From Ruminococcaceae bacterium AM07-15 (GTDB lineage Bacteria; Bacillota; Clostridia; Oscillospirales; Butyricicoccaceae): a stretch of 61,231 nt of DNA. Under the pieces are notes generated by a model. The model saw only the letters and a list, made by a program, of their open reading frames with translations. It searched no databases and was not told the DNA's origin. The stretch's first letter is position 1, and each line of letters begins with the position of its first letter. A program made the position numbers and the translations under genes. Location of the stretch: positions 32,856 through 94,086 of the forward strand of contig QUDE01000011.1 in NCBI GenBank assembly GCA_003477405.1, written 5' to 3'. Below, piece after piece: positions 25,030 to 33,877 of this stretch.

Positions 25030-28000
25030 ATGAACAGAAAAAATCGTTTTCGGCGCCCTATGGCGCTATTGCTCTCCCTGGCGCTGTGTGTCGGTTTGGT
25101 GCCCTCGGCCTTTGCCGCTCAGCAGAACAGCTACCATGACCCGGCGGAGCATTGGCAGGAGGCCAACAACAGAACCAACGAATTGGACAGCAATGCCACC
25201 ATTACGCATGAAACATTCACTTGCGGCGAGTGTGGGAAGCAAACATCGTTTTTGGCCTTTCGTACCCCGGAGTACACCCGTGACAGCCAGACGGCCCTGA
25301 GCCGCAATGTCAAATACTCCGATGGCACAATGGTAGACGGTGAGGGACAAGGTTCAATTTTGGACGGTGTCCCCGGTCAAGACGCCTACTATACCGGCTA
25401 TCATTGGACCAAGGCTGTTTGTGAAACCTGCGGTGGTATTAACACCAATATGGCAAAGACCGATTACGGTTACTTGAAGAATGTGTATTGGCTTTATGAC
25501 TGCGCCAACAATTTCTTTGAGGCTTTGCCTGATTCGGAAACCATTGAGCAGGTGGACAGCGAGTATCACCGTGTCACCACCACCAGCGGCGAATACTGCG
25601 GATTCTGTTATGGCACCTACAAGGAAAGTTCTTCCTCCCTGGAGCGACACCACATGGAGAGCAGCATCCGCCCGGAGCTGGCCCACGACCGCTTTGTAGA
25701 GATGGCAACCTGCGCCGACTGCGGCTATGCGGAAACCGCCTACACCGCCGCAAAAGCCGTGATTGCGGACTACTTCGGCGTGGTGGATGGACAGCCCCAC
25801 ACTGTCACCGTGTCCGATCTCTCCGAGGCTGGCGTCACCACCGCCATCCGCTACGGACACACGGCGGACGGCTGTACCCTGACCAGCGCCCCCAACTACA
25901 CGGAGGCCGGGGACTACCCCGTGTATTATGAGATCACCTATACATTCCAGAACACCGACATGGTGGAGGATGGCGTGGCCTATGTCCACCTGCGGGATGA
26001 AAGCACCGAGGAAACCGATGGGGACGGTTCCTGCGGCGAGGACCACAACTGGACCCTGCTGGACAGCGTAGCCCCCACCTGCCTGACCCTGGGCTATGAC
26101 CGCTACCTGTGTGTGGACTGCGGTGCAATCGAAAAGCGGGACTATGAGGCCGCCCTGGGCCATGCGTTCCAGAGCATTGTCATTCGGGACGCCACCTGCG
26201 AAACCCCCGGCAAGGTGCTGGAAATCTGTGAGCGGTGCGGCACCGTCCAGGAAAGCACCACCCCCAAGGGCGAGCATGAGTTCTCCGTTACCACCGTCCC
26301 GGCCACCTGCACCAGCCCCGGCTACACCCTGCAGGAGTGCGCCGTCTGCGGAGAGCGCCACATCACGGACATCACGGCGTCCCTGCCCCACAACTATGTT
26401 GCCAAAACCACCCCGTCCACCTGCGAGGGCGGCGGCAAGACCATCCATATCTGCGAGGGCTGCGGTTCCAGCTTTGTGACAGACTACACCGACCCCCTGG
26501 ACCATTCCTGGGACGAGGGCACCGAAGTCACCGGCTCCACCTGCACCGGCGAAGGTCTGATCGAGTATCGCTGCGTCCGCTGCGGCTATCATCGCCTGGA
26601 GGGAGACGCGGCAGCGGGCCATGTACCCGGCGAGGCGGCCACCTGCACCACGCCCCAGCTCTGTACCAAGTGCGGTGCGGTGATCGTCAACGCCCTGGGC
26701 CACGACTACCAGAAGAAAGTCACTGAACCCACCTGCACGGAAATGGGCTACACCACCTACACCTGCTCCCGCTGCAGCGACACCTATAAGGGTGATTACA
26801 CCGACGCTGCCGGACACAAGCCCGGCGACTGGATCATCGACCAGGAGCCCACCATCGACAGCGAGGGCAGCAAACACAAGGAGTGTGAAGTTTGCGGCGA
26901 AACCCTGGAAACTGAGGAAATCGAGAAAATCTACAATCAGGCCACCACGGACAGCAAGGGTGAGGCCGTTGTGGGCGGGTATCTGGTGATTGTCACCGAT
27001 ACGGATACCAAAAACCCCGTAGCCAATGCCTCCGTTGCACTCCATGCGGATCATACCTTGTCTGTCAGGCTTCCTTCCGGGCGGATGCTGGACTATACCG
27101 ACCAGACCACCATCACCGTTCTGCTCATCAAAGACAAGAGCGCCGTGGCAAATATGTTTATCGCTGTAACGGATCGTCAGGACAACTACTGCGAGGATAG
27201 CACCGATGCCAACGGTCAGATTACCGTCCCCGACACCACCGGCAAGACCAACGAGGACGGCAATGCTACCGTGGGCTGGGAAGATGAGGATGGCGACCGC
27301 TGGACCATCACCGTAAAGGTGGAGGATCACGAAACCGGGCGTCCCATTGAGGATGCGGAAGTATCCATCGGCAAGGGCGGCAACATCACGGTTACTCTGC
27401 CGGATGGCACCGATATGGACGAGGATAACCGGATCACCGTTACGGTCACCGACCAGAAGCGTGAGCCCCAGGAGGGCTTGACTATTATCATCAAGGGTGA
27501 CCTGGGCCAGAAGGAAACCGGGGAAACCGACGAGAACGGCAAGCTGACGGTTCCCGCTGTTGTGGAGTCCGAGTATCACGGGGCCTATGTGGTGGGCTAC
27601 ACCGACGGCACCTTTGGGCCGGACCGGGATATGACCCGGAGCGAGGCGGCCACCATCTTTGCCCGCCTGCTGGCTCAGCGCAACGGGGAGCGTATCACCG
27701 CCCCCACAAAAACCACTTTCCCGGATGTACCTGTAAACGCATGGTACGCCGGATATGTGTCCTATCTGGCCCGCTATGGCATCGCCGTGGGCTACACCGA
27801 CGGTCTGTTCCACGGAGACGAGCCTATCACCCGTGCAGAGTTCACGGCGATGGCGGTGCGGTTCTTTGACACCTATGGAGACGGCGATCCGGCCATCATG
27901 GAAGAATACAGCGGCTTTTGGGATGTGTCCCCCGGCCATTGGGCAGCGGGTTACATTGCCGACGCCGCCCGGTATGGCTGGGTGGTAGGCTACGGCGACG

Positions 28001-28224
28001 GCACTTTCCATGCCGACGATGAAATCACCCGCGCCGAGGTCGTTACCATCGTCAACCGTCTGCTGGGGCGTGAGGCTGACCAGGAGTATATTGCCGACCA
28101 TCCCCGTGGGCTGGTGCTGTTCCCGGATGTGTCCAAGAGTTATTGGGCCTACTATGATATTCTGGAGGCAGCCAATGGGCATACGGCATCTATGCAAGAT
28201 GCAGAAACTTGGCTGAAAGCATGA
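25030..28224 (+). CDS. Secreted SLH-domain surface protein with Cys-pair repeats
   Basis: This 1064-residue protein starts with a signal peptide ('RRPMALLLSLALCVGLVPSA', cleavage near AFA). Residues about 340-640 have repeats of the form 'ATC..PG....C..CG', with six to eight Cys pairs in total. Two beta-rich domains follow (about 640-845). The C-terminus carries S-layer homology repeats ('VVGYTDGTFGPDRDMTRSEA', 'AVGYTDGLFHGDEPITRAEF', 'VVGYGDGTFHADDEITRAEV') that anchor it to the cell wall. AGGGAGGG lies before the ATG. Its location among transfer genes suggests a surface adhesin or mating-pair factor. Confidence 0.85.
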   Translation: MNRKNRFRRPMALLLSLALCVGLVPSAFAAQQNSYHDPAEHWQEANNRTNELDSNATITHETFTCGECGKQTSFLAFRTPEYTRDSQTALSRNVKYSDGTMVDGEGQGSILDGVPGQDAYYTGYHWTKAVCETCGGINTNMAKTDYGYLKNVYWLYDCANNFFEALPDSETIEQVDSEYHRVTTTSGEYCGFCYGTYKESSSSLERHHMESSIRPELAHDRFVEMATCADCGYAETAYTAAKAVIADYFGVVDGQPHTVTVSDLSEAGVTTAIRYGHTADGCTLTSAPNYTEAGDYPVYYEITYTFQNTDMVEDGVAYVHLRDESTEETDGDGSCGEDHNWTLLDSVAPTCLTLGYDRYLCVDCGAIEKRDYEAALGHAFQSIVIRDATCETPGKVLEICERCGTVQESTTPKGEHEFSVTTVPATCTSPGYTLQECAVCGERHITDITASLPHNYVAKTTPSTCEGGGKTIHICEGCGSSFVTDYTDPLDHSWDEGTEVTGSTCTGEGLIEYRCVRCGYHRLEGDAAAGHVPGEAATCTTPQLCTKCGAVIVNALGHDYQKKVTEPTCTEMGYTTYTCSRCSDTYKGDYTDAAGHKPGDWIIDQEPTIDSEGSKHKECEVCGETLETEEIEKIYNQATTDSKGEAVVGGYLVIVTDTDTKNPVANASVALHADHTLSVRLPSGRMLDYTDQTTITVLLIKDKSAVANMFIAVTDRQDNYCEDSTDANGQITVPDTTGKTNEDGNATVGWEDEDGDRWTITVKVEDHETGRPIEDAEVSIGKGGNITVTLPDGTDMDEDNRITVTVTDQKREPQEGLTIIIKGDLGQKETGETDENGKLTVPAVVESEYHGAYVVGYTDGTFGPDRDMTRSEAATIFARLLAQRNGERITAPTKTTFPDVPVNAWYAGYVSYLARYGIAVGYTDGLFHGDEPITRAEFTAMAVRFFDTYGDGDPAIMEEYSGFWDVSPGHWAAGYIADAARYGWVVGYGDGTFHADDEITRAEVVTIVNRLLGREADQEYIADHPRGLVLFPDVSKSYWAYYDILEAANGHTASMQDAETWLKA

Positions 28225-28242
28225 CCATATATTCCAAACCCG

Positions 28243-28276
28243 GCGGGGGCTTTCGTTTCACAGCGGGAGCCCCCGC
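28243..28276 (+). promoter_or_regulatory. Hairpin directly upstream of the VirB6 ribosome site
   Basis: A 9-bp stem GCGGGGGCT/AGCCCCCGC (28243-28251 with 28268-28276) ends two bases before AAGGAGG. It lacks a T-run and could be an attenuator, mRNA-stabilising or processing site between the SLH gene and the transfer operon. Confidence 0.5.
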
Positions 28277-28293
28277 AAAGGAGGTGATCTCCC

Positions 28294-29160
28294 TTGATAT
28301 TGGATATGATCCAGGAGTGGTTCAAGGAACTGCTCATTGACGGTATCATTTCAAACCTGACCGGGATGTTTGATACCCTGAACACAAAGGTGGGCGAGAT
28401 CGCCGGGGAGGTCGGCATGACGCCCGCCGCCTGGAACAGCAGCATCTTCAACATGATCCGCAACCTCTCGGAGACGGTGATCGTCCCCATCGCGGGCATC
28501 ATCCTCACCTTCGTCATGTGCTACGAGCTGATCCAGCTCATCATCGAGAAGAACAACCTCCACGACTTTGACACTTGGATTTTCTTCAAGTGGATTTTTA
28601 AGACCTTCTGTGCGGTGCTGATCGTCACGAACACCTGGAACATCGTCATGGCGGTGTTCGATGTGGCGCAGAATGTGGTCAGCCAGTCGGCGGGGGTCAT
28701 CATCTCGGATGCGGGCATCGACATTTCCGGCGTGGTGGGGGATCTGGAGACCCAGCTTGCCGACTGGAGCGTGGGCGCCCTGCTGGGGCTGTGGTTCCAG
28801 AGCGTGTTCGTGGGGCTGTGTACGCAGATTCTTTCCATCTGCATCTTCCTGGTGATCTACGGCAGAATGATTGAGGTGTATTTGGTCACATCCATAGGGC
28901 CGATTCCCTTTGCCACGATGGTCAACCGGGAATGGGGTTCCACGGGGCAGAACTACCTTCGCTCCCTGCTGGCCCTGGGCTTCCAGGCCTTCCTCATTAT
29001 GATCTGCGTGGGCATCTATGCGGTGCTGGTGGAGGGCATCTCCACATCCGGCGACAACATATCCGCGGCCATCTGGGGGTGCATGGGCTATACGGTCCTG
29101 CTGTGCTACACCCTGTTTAAGACCGGCAGCCTTGCAAAATCCCTGTTCGGCGCCCACTAA
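28294..29160 (+). CDS. VirB6/TrbL-like membrane protein
   Basis: This 288-residue protein has about six membrane segments, for example 'VIVPIAGIILTFVMCYELIQ', 'FCAVLIVTNTWNIVMAVFDV' and 'QILSICIFLVIYGRMIEVYL', as in the VirB6-like subunit of Gram-positive type IV secretion systems. It forms the inner-membrane channel. The start is TTG 28294, with AAGGAGGTGAT upstream. The protein follows the Maff2/SLH genes in element order. Confidence 0.85.
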   Translation: MILDMIQEWFKELLIDGIISNLTGMFDTLNTKVGEIAGEVGMTPAAWNSSIFNMIRNLSETVIVPIAGIILTFVMCYELIQLIIEKNNLHDFDTWIFFKWIFKTFCAVLIVTNTWNIVMAVFDVAQNVVSQSAGVIISDAGIDISGVVGDLETQLADWSVGALLGLWFQSVFVGLCTQILSICIFLVIYGRMIEVYLVTSIGPIPFATMVNREWGSTGQNYLRSLLALGFQAFLIMICVGIYAVLVEGISTSGDNISAAIWGCMGYTVLLCYTLFKTGSLAKSLFGAH

Positions 29161-29173
29161 AGGAGGCAGATAT

Positions 29174-30070
29174 TTGAGAGTAGGCCTTATTGATGTGGAC
29201 TCGCACAATTTTCCCAACCTGTGCCTGATGAAGCTCTCGGAGTATCACACCAGACACGGGGATCGGGTGGAATGGTGGGACCCTGCAAAGCAATATGACC
29301 TTGTTTATAAAAGCCGGGTATTTACAGACACCTATTCCAAAGACACCATACTGGTGAGCAATGCGGATAAGGTCATCCAGGGCGGTACGGGTTACGGCCT
29401 CGGCGAAAACCTTCCGTATGAGATTGAGCATATTCGGCCGGACTATTTTCTATATCCGCGGTTTTTAGGTACAGCCTACGGCTTTTTAAGCCGTGGCTGT
29501 CCAAGGAACTGCGGATTTTGTATTGTCAGCAAAAAAGAAGGGCGCAGGAGCGTCCGGGTGGCTGATCTTTCCGAGTTTTGGAATGGTGAGGATGAAATCA
29601 AACTGATGGACCCGAACTTGCTTGCCTGTCCCGACCATGAAAGGCTCATTGAGCAGCTAATTGAGAGCCGGGCGCTGGTTGACTTTACCCAGGGGCTCGA
29701 TATTCGCCTTATCAGCCGTGATAATGTATCTCTGCTGAACAAAGTGCGGACAAAAGCGGTGCATTTCGCATGGGATAACCCGGACGAGGACCTGACGGAG
29801 TATTTCCGTCGCTTTCGTGAACTTACTTCCACAAAGAGCGACCGAAACCGCCGTGTCTATGTCCTGACCAATTACGGCAGCACCCATGAACAGGATTTGT
29901 ACCGGGTAAACACCTTGCGGGCATTGGGATATGATCCCTATGTGATGATCTATGAGCGTCCCACGGCTCCACGCATTACCCGCCATCTGCAAAGATGGGT
30001 AAATAATAAACGGATTTTTCATTCCGTATCAGATTTTAAGGACTATGCGCCGATGAAGAAGGAGGTGTGA
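29174..30070 (+). CDS. Radical SAM protein of the conjugative element
   Basis: This 298-residue protein has the radical SAM cluster motif CxxxCxxC in 'SRGCPRNCGFCIVSKKEG' (residues about 106-123), preceded by a short Rossmann-like N-terminal region similar to B12-binding radical SAM proteins ('RVGLIDVDSHNFPNLCLMKL'). The TTG start at 29174 has AAGGAGG upstream; longer frames begin out of register. Substrate is unknown. It sits between VirB6 and PrgI, so it is co-transcribed with the transfer apparatus. Confidence 0.85.
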   Translation: MRVGLIDVDSHNFPNLCLMKLSEYHTRHGDRVEWWDPAKQYDLVYKSRVFTDTYSKDTILVSNADKVIQGGTGYGLGENLPYEIEHIRPDYFLYPRFLGTAYGFLSRGCPRNCGFCIVSKKEGRRSVRVADLSEFWNGEDEIKLMDPNLLACPDHERLIEQLIESRALVDFTQGLDIRLISRDNVSLLNKVRTKAVHFAWDNPDEDLTEYFRRFRELTSTKSDRNRRVYVLTNYGSTHEQDLYRVNTLRALGYDPYVMIYERPTAPRITRHLQRWVNNKRIFHSVSDFKDYAPMKKEV

Positions 30071-30074
30071 AACA

Positions 30075-30461
30075 TTGGCTTATGTAACAATCCCGAAGGA
30101 CCTGAGCCGGATACAGAGTAAGGTTCTGTTCGGGCTGACCAAACGGCAAGTGATTTGTTTCGGAGCGGCGGCGCTGGTAGGCGTGCCGCTTTTCTTTTTG
30201 GCAAAGGCGAGCCTGGGGACCACCACGGCGGCGCTGTGCATGATCCTGGTGATGCTGCCCTTTTTCCTGTTCGCCATGTACGAGAAGAACGGGCAGCCGC
30301 TGGAAGTGTTCCTGGGCCATCTGATCCAGAACAAATTCATTCGGCCGAAGGTACGCATCTACCAGACCAACAATCTCTATTCCGCCCTGGTGCGGCAATC
30401 CCAACTGGAACAGGAGGTGAAGCGGATTGCGAGAAAAGGCAGAAAAACCGGCAAAGCGTAA
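30075..30461 (+). CDS. PrgI-family transfer protein
   Basis: This 128-residue protein belongs to the PrgI/TcpE type: 'YVTIPKDLSRIQSKVLFGLT' then two membrane segments ('VICFGAAALVGVPLFFLAKA' and 'ALCMILVMLPFFLFAMYEKN'). It is a small membrane partner of the VirB4 ATPase. The start is TTG with GGAGG upstream. The 3' end overlaps VirB4 by 35 bases. Confidence 0.87.
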   Translation: MAYVTIPKDLSRIQSKVLFGLTKRQVICFGAAALVGVPLFFLAKASLGTTTAALCMILVMLPFFLFAMYEKNGQPLEVFLGHLIQNKFIRPKVRIYQTNNLYSALVRQSQLEQEVKRIARKGRKTGKA

Positions 30462-32820
30462 GCTCACCCGTGCCGAGCGCAAGCAGATCGAGGCGGTGAT
30501 CCGGCAGGCGAAGGGCGACGGGAAAAACCATACGGTGCAGGACAGCATCCCGTTTCAGAATATGTTCCCCGATGGCCTGTGCAGGCTGGAGGGCGGCACT
30601 TTCTCCAAGACCATCGCCTTTGAGGATGTGAATTACCGCCTGGCGGGGCCGGAGGACCAGCGGAGCATCTTTGAAAGCCTCTGCGATTTCTATAACGGAT
30701 ACGACCCCTCCATCGGCGTCCAGGTCACTTTGGACAGCCGCAGCGGAGGCAATGCCGCCGATGAAATGTTTGGTATCACCCGACAGGGCAACGACCTGGA
30801 CCCCATCCGGGACGAGGCGGTTGACATTCTGCGGATGCAGTACAAACGGGGCAACAACGGCTATGTGAAAACCAAGTATGTGACCCTGACCATCGAGGCG
30901 GAGAACCTTCCCGCGGCGAGGGCCCGGTTTGCCCGCATTGAGACCGATACCCTCAACCGCTTCAAGGTCATGGGGGCAGCGGCTCATGTGCTGGACGGAA
31001 AGGAACGGCTGGAGCTGCTTTACAACATCCTCCACCCGGAGGGCGGACAGTTCGCCTTTGAATGGGACTGGCTCCCGGCCAGCGGCCTTTCGGTGAAGGA
31101 CTTCATTTCTCCGTCCTCCTTCCACTTCGGGGAGACCCGCACCTTCCGCATCGGCAAACGGTACGGGGCGGTGTCCTTCCTGCAAATTCTGGCGCCGGAG
31201 ATGCACGACCGCATCCTCACCGACTTCATGGAGGCGGATGGGAATATCATGGTCACCATGCACATCCGGGGCATCAACCAGAACGAGGCCATCAAAATGG
31301 TCAAGCGGAAGATCACCGATCTGGACGCCATGAAGATACAGGAGCAGAAGCGGGCGGTACGCAGCGGCTACGACATGGACATACTCCCCAGCGACCTGTC
31401 CACCTATGGCGGCGCGGCGAAGGACCTTCTCACCGATTTGCAATCCCGCAACGAGAGAATGTTCAACATGACCTTTCTGGTGCTGCACACGGCGGAGACC
31501 CGGCAAAAGCTGGAGATTGCCGTATCCCAGGCGGCCAGCGTCGCCCAGACCTACAACTGCCTTCTGACCCGGCTGGACTTCCAGCAGGAGGACGGGCTTA
31601 TGAGCAGCCTTCCCCTGGGGCTCAACCGCATCAAGATCGAACGGAGCCTGACCACTTCGGCCCTGGCGGTGTTCGTTCCCTTCGTCACCCAGGAGGTATT
31701 CATGGGCGGCGACGCCATGTACTACGGTCTCAACGCCCTCTCCAACAACATGATCCTGCTGGACCGCAAGCAATCCCGCTGTCCCAACGGCCTTGTGTTC
31801 GGCACGCCCGGCAGCGGCAAATCCATGAGCTGCAAGCGGGAGATCACCTTTATCATGCTGATGACTCAGGACAACGTCATCATCTGCGACCCGGAGGACG
31901 AGTATTCTCCCCTGGTGAAACGGCTGGGCGGTCAGGTGATCCGGCTGTCCCCGTCCAGCACCGACTATGTGAACCCCCTGGACATCAACCTCAACTACTC
32001 CGAGGAAGAAAACCCGCTGGCGCTGAAAAGCGACTTCGTGCTGTCCTTCTGTGAGCTCATCATGGGCAGCAAGACCGGCCTGGAGGCCATCGAAAAGACG
32101 GTTATTGACCGGGCGGTACAGATGATCTATCAGCCCTACTTTGCCGACCCCAGGCCGGAGAATATGCCGATTCTGGGCGATCTGATGAACGCCCTTCTGT
32201 CCCAGCACATCCCGGAGGCCGACCGAGTGGCCCAGGCGCTGGACCTCTATGTGAACGGCTCTCTGAATTTCTTCAACCACCGCACTACCGTGGACATCTC
32301 CAATCGCCTTGTCTGCTTTGACATCAAGGGCCTGGGCAAGAACCTGAAAAAGCCGGGGATGCTTATTGTCCAGGACGCGGTGTGGAACACCGTCACCATC
32401 AACCGGGCCATTGGCCGGTCTACCTGGTACTTCGTGGACGAGTTCCACCTTCTGCTGAAGGAGGAACAGACTGCGGCGTACAGCGCCGAGATTTGGAAGC
32501 GGTTCCGCAAGTGGGGCGGCATCCCCACTGGGGCGACCCAGAACCCCAAAGACCTGCTTTCCTCCCCGGAAATCGAAAACATTCTGGAGAACAGCGACTT
32601 CATCTATATGCTTAACCAGGCGGCGGGCGACCAGAAGATCCTGGCGGAGCGGTTGAACATTTCGTCCGATCAGCTTGCCTATGTGACCAATTCCGAGCCT
32701 GGTCACGGGCTGCTGTTCTTCAACAATGTCATTCTGCCTTTTGCGGATGACTTTCCGAAAGATACCGAGCTCTACAAATTGCTCACCACCAAACCCAGTG
32801 AGGTGGAATATGCATTTTAA
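30427..32820 (+). CDS. VirB4/TraE-type conjugation ATPase
   Basis: This 797-residue ATPase powers the type IV secretion system. Walker A 'GTPGSGKSMSCKRE' is at about residues 459-472, Walker B in 'WYFVDEFHLLLKEE' at about 666-679, and the Gln-containing motif 'GATQNPKDLLSSPEIENIL' follows. The N-terminal domain ('RKQIEAVIRQAKGDGKN') is normal. TTG 30427 has GGAGG nine bases upstream. It is complete in length. Confidence 0.94.
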   Translation: MREKAEKPAKRKLTRAERKQIEAVIRQAKGDGKNHTVQDSIPFQNMFPDGLCRLEGGTFSKTIAFEDVNYRLAGPEDQRSIFESLCDFYNGYDPSIGVQVTLDSRSGGNAADEMFGITRQGNDLDPIRDEAVDILRMQYKRGNNGYVKTKYVTLTIEAENLPAARARFARIETDTLNRFKVMGAAAHVLDGKERLELLYNILHPEGGQFAFEWDWLPASGLSVKDFISPSSFHFGETRTFRIGKRYGAVSFLQILAPEMHDRILTDFMEADGNIMVTMHIRGINQNEAIKMVKRKITDLDAMKIQEQKRAVRSGYDMDILPSDLSTYGGAAKDLLTDLQSRNERMFNMTFLVLHTAETRQKLEIAVSQAASVAQTYNCLLTRLDFQQEDGLMSSLPLGLNRIKIERSLTTSALAVFVPFVTQEVFMGGDAMYYGLNALSNNMILLDRKQSRCPNGLVFGTPGSGKSMSCKREITFIMLMTQDNVIICDPEDEYSPLVKRLGGQVIRLSPSSTDYVNPLDINLNYSEEENPLALKSDFVLSFCELIMGSKTGLEAIEKTVIDRAVQMIYQPYFADPRPENMPILGDLMNALLSQHIPEADRVAQALDLYVNGSLNFFNHRTTVDISNRLVCFDIKGLGKNLKKPGMLIVQDAVWNTVTINRAIGRSTWYFVDEFHLLLKEEQTAAYSAEIWKRFRKWGGIPTGATQNPKDLLSSPEIENILENSDFIYMLNQAAGDQKILAERLNISSDQLAYVTNSEPGHGLLFFNNVILPFADDFPKDTELYKLLTTKPSEVEYAF

Positions 32821-32878
32821 TCTTCAAGAATGTGAGAGAAGGTGATATAATTATCAAAAAAGAAAGTAGGAGATTAAC

Positions 32879-33481
32879 ATGGAGAAGGGCGGACTTGATT
32901 TATATCTCCAAGAGATGAGGTTTGTAAAAAATAGAATGAACGCAATACATTCTATAGGAACACATAAGCAAACAACCTTGTTTCCTGTTACTAATATCGA
33001 GTTTATTGGTTTGCAAATTCGAAAAATTATAGAACATATTGCTATGGGGAATTTGATAGCCAACAAAGAATTATATGAAGAGTATAGCTCTAAGTTTTCC
33101 TCTAATTGGAATGCAAAATATATTTTTCGAGATTTAGAAAGACTTAATCCGAAATTTTATCCAGAACCCGTAAAAACAGATGAAAGCAACGGAAAAAAGG
33201 AATGGACAGTTATAGAAAAAGAATATCTATCCAAAGAAGATGCCATCAAAATATACGATAAATGTAGTGTCTTAATGCACGCTGCAAATCCCTATGGTTC
33301 AACAATAGACCTAAGTTATTATGAAAAGATGATGCCAATTTGGTATGAAAAAATAATAAATTTACTGTCGCAGCATTTAATACACATGGTGGATGGGGAT
33401 CATATTTATTGTATTGTTATGAACAACAAAGAAAACCCTACTGGATATGAGTTTGTCCGTTGTGATTCGTCCGATGCTTAG
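32879..33481 (+). CDS. AT-rich cargo protein of unknown function
   Basis: This 200-residue protein is much richer in A/T than its neighbours (about one third G+C by eye) and interrupts the transfer operon. Features include 'FVKNRMNAIHSIG' (an R-x4-H spacing), 'FIGLQIRKIIEHIAMGNLIA' and 'CSVLMHAANPYGS'. These helical His-containing segments resemble HEPN-type defence proteins, but the match is only a pattern. A terminator follows, so it is an independent unit. Confidence 0.65.
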   Translation: MEKGGLDLYLQEMRFVKNRMNAIHSIGTHKQTTLFPVTNIEFIGLQIRKIIEHIAMGNLIANKELYEEYSSKFSSNWNAKYIFRDLERLNPKFYPEPVKTDESNGKKEWTVIEKEYLSKEDAIKIYDKCSVLMHAANPYGSTIDLSYYEKMMPIWYEKIINLLSQHLIHMVDGDHIYCIVMNNKENPTGYEFVRCDSSDA

Positions 33482-33498
33482 GAAGATCCAGACATGGA

Positions 33499-33524
33499 CC
33501 CGCCTCGACTGAGGCGGGTTTTCT
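33499..33524 (+). terminator. Terminator after the cargo gene
   Basis: An 8-bp stem CCCGCCTC/GAGGCGGG with a GACT loop (33499-33506, 33511-33518) is followed by TTTTCTT. Confidence 0.85.
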
Positions 33525-33553
33525 TATGCCCAAAATTCAGAAAGGAGCACGAA

Positions 33554-33877
33554 ATGGAACAGGAAAAGCTGTATGTCATCGAGGAAAAGACCTATGAGGC
33601 GCATATCGACGAGGAAGTCCATCTCTACGGGCTGCTCCACCAGCTGGCCTTCCTTGCCGGGAAGATCAAGGACTGCCGGGATATGGAGAATCTGATCGAC
33701 ACCGCCCGGCACTACGGGGACATTGCTGACCAGATGTTTGACCGCTGGAGCATCCCCGGCCGCTACCTGGTGTTCGGTGACAAGACCGACCTTGCCCGGC
33801 TGAAGGCCCTGGAGCTTTGCGAACTGGACGCCTTCTATGTGGAGGGCGAGGACGACGAGGATCAGCCCCATGCCTGA
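33554..33877 (+). CDS. Small acidic element protein
   Basis: This 107-residue acidic protein ('KLYVIEEKTYEAHIDEEVHL', later 'ELDAFYVEGEDDEDQPH') is a typical small gene of Tn1549-like elements. AAAGGAGC precedes ATG 33554. It overlaps the methyltransferase by eight bases. Function is unknown. Confidence 0.6.
   Translation: MEQEKLYVIEEKTYEAHIDEEVHLYGLLHQLAFLAGKIKDCRDMENLIDTARHYGDIADQMFDRWSIPGRYLVFGDKTDLARLKALELCELDAFYVEGEDDEDQPHA

Noticed and set aside
25354..28197. 947-codon open frame on the minus strand
   Set aside because: It is antisense to the SLH gene, whose signal peptide, repeats and SLH motifs are clear. Long antisense frames are common in high-GC DNA.
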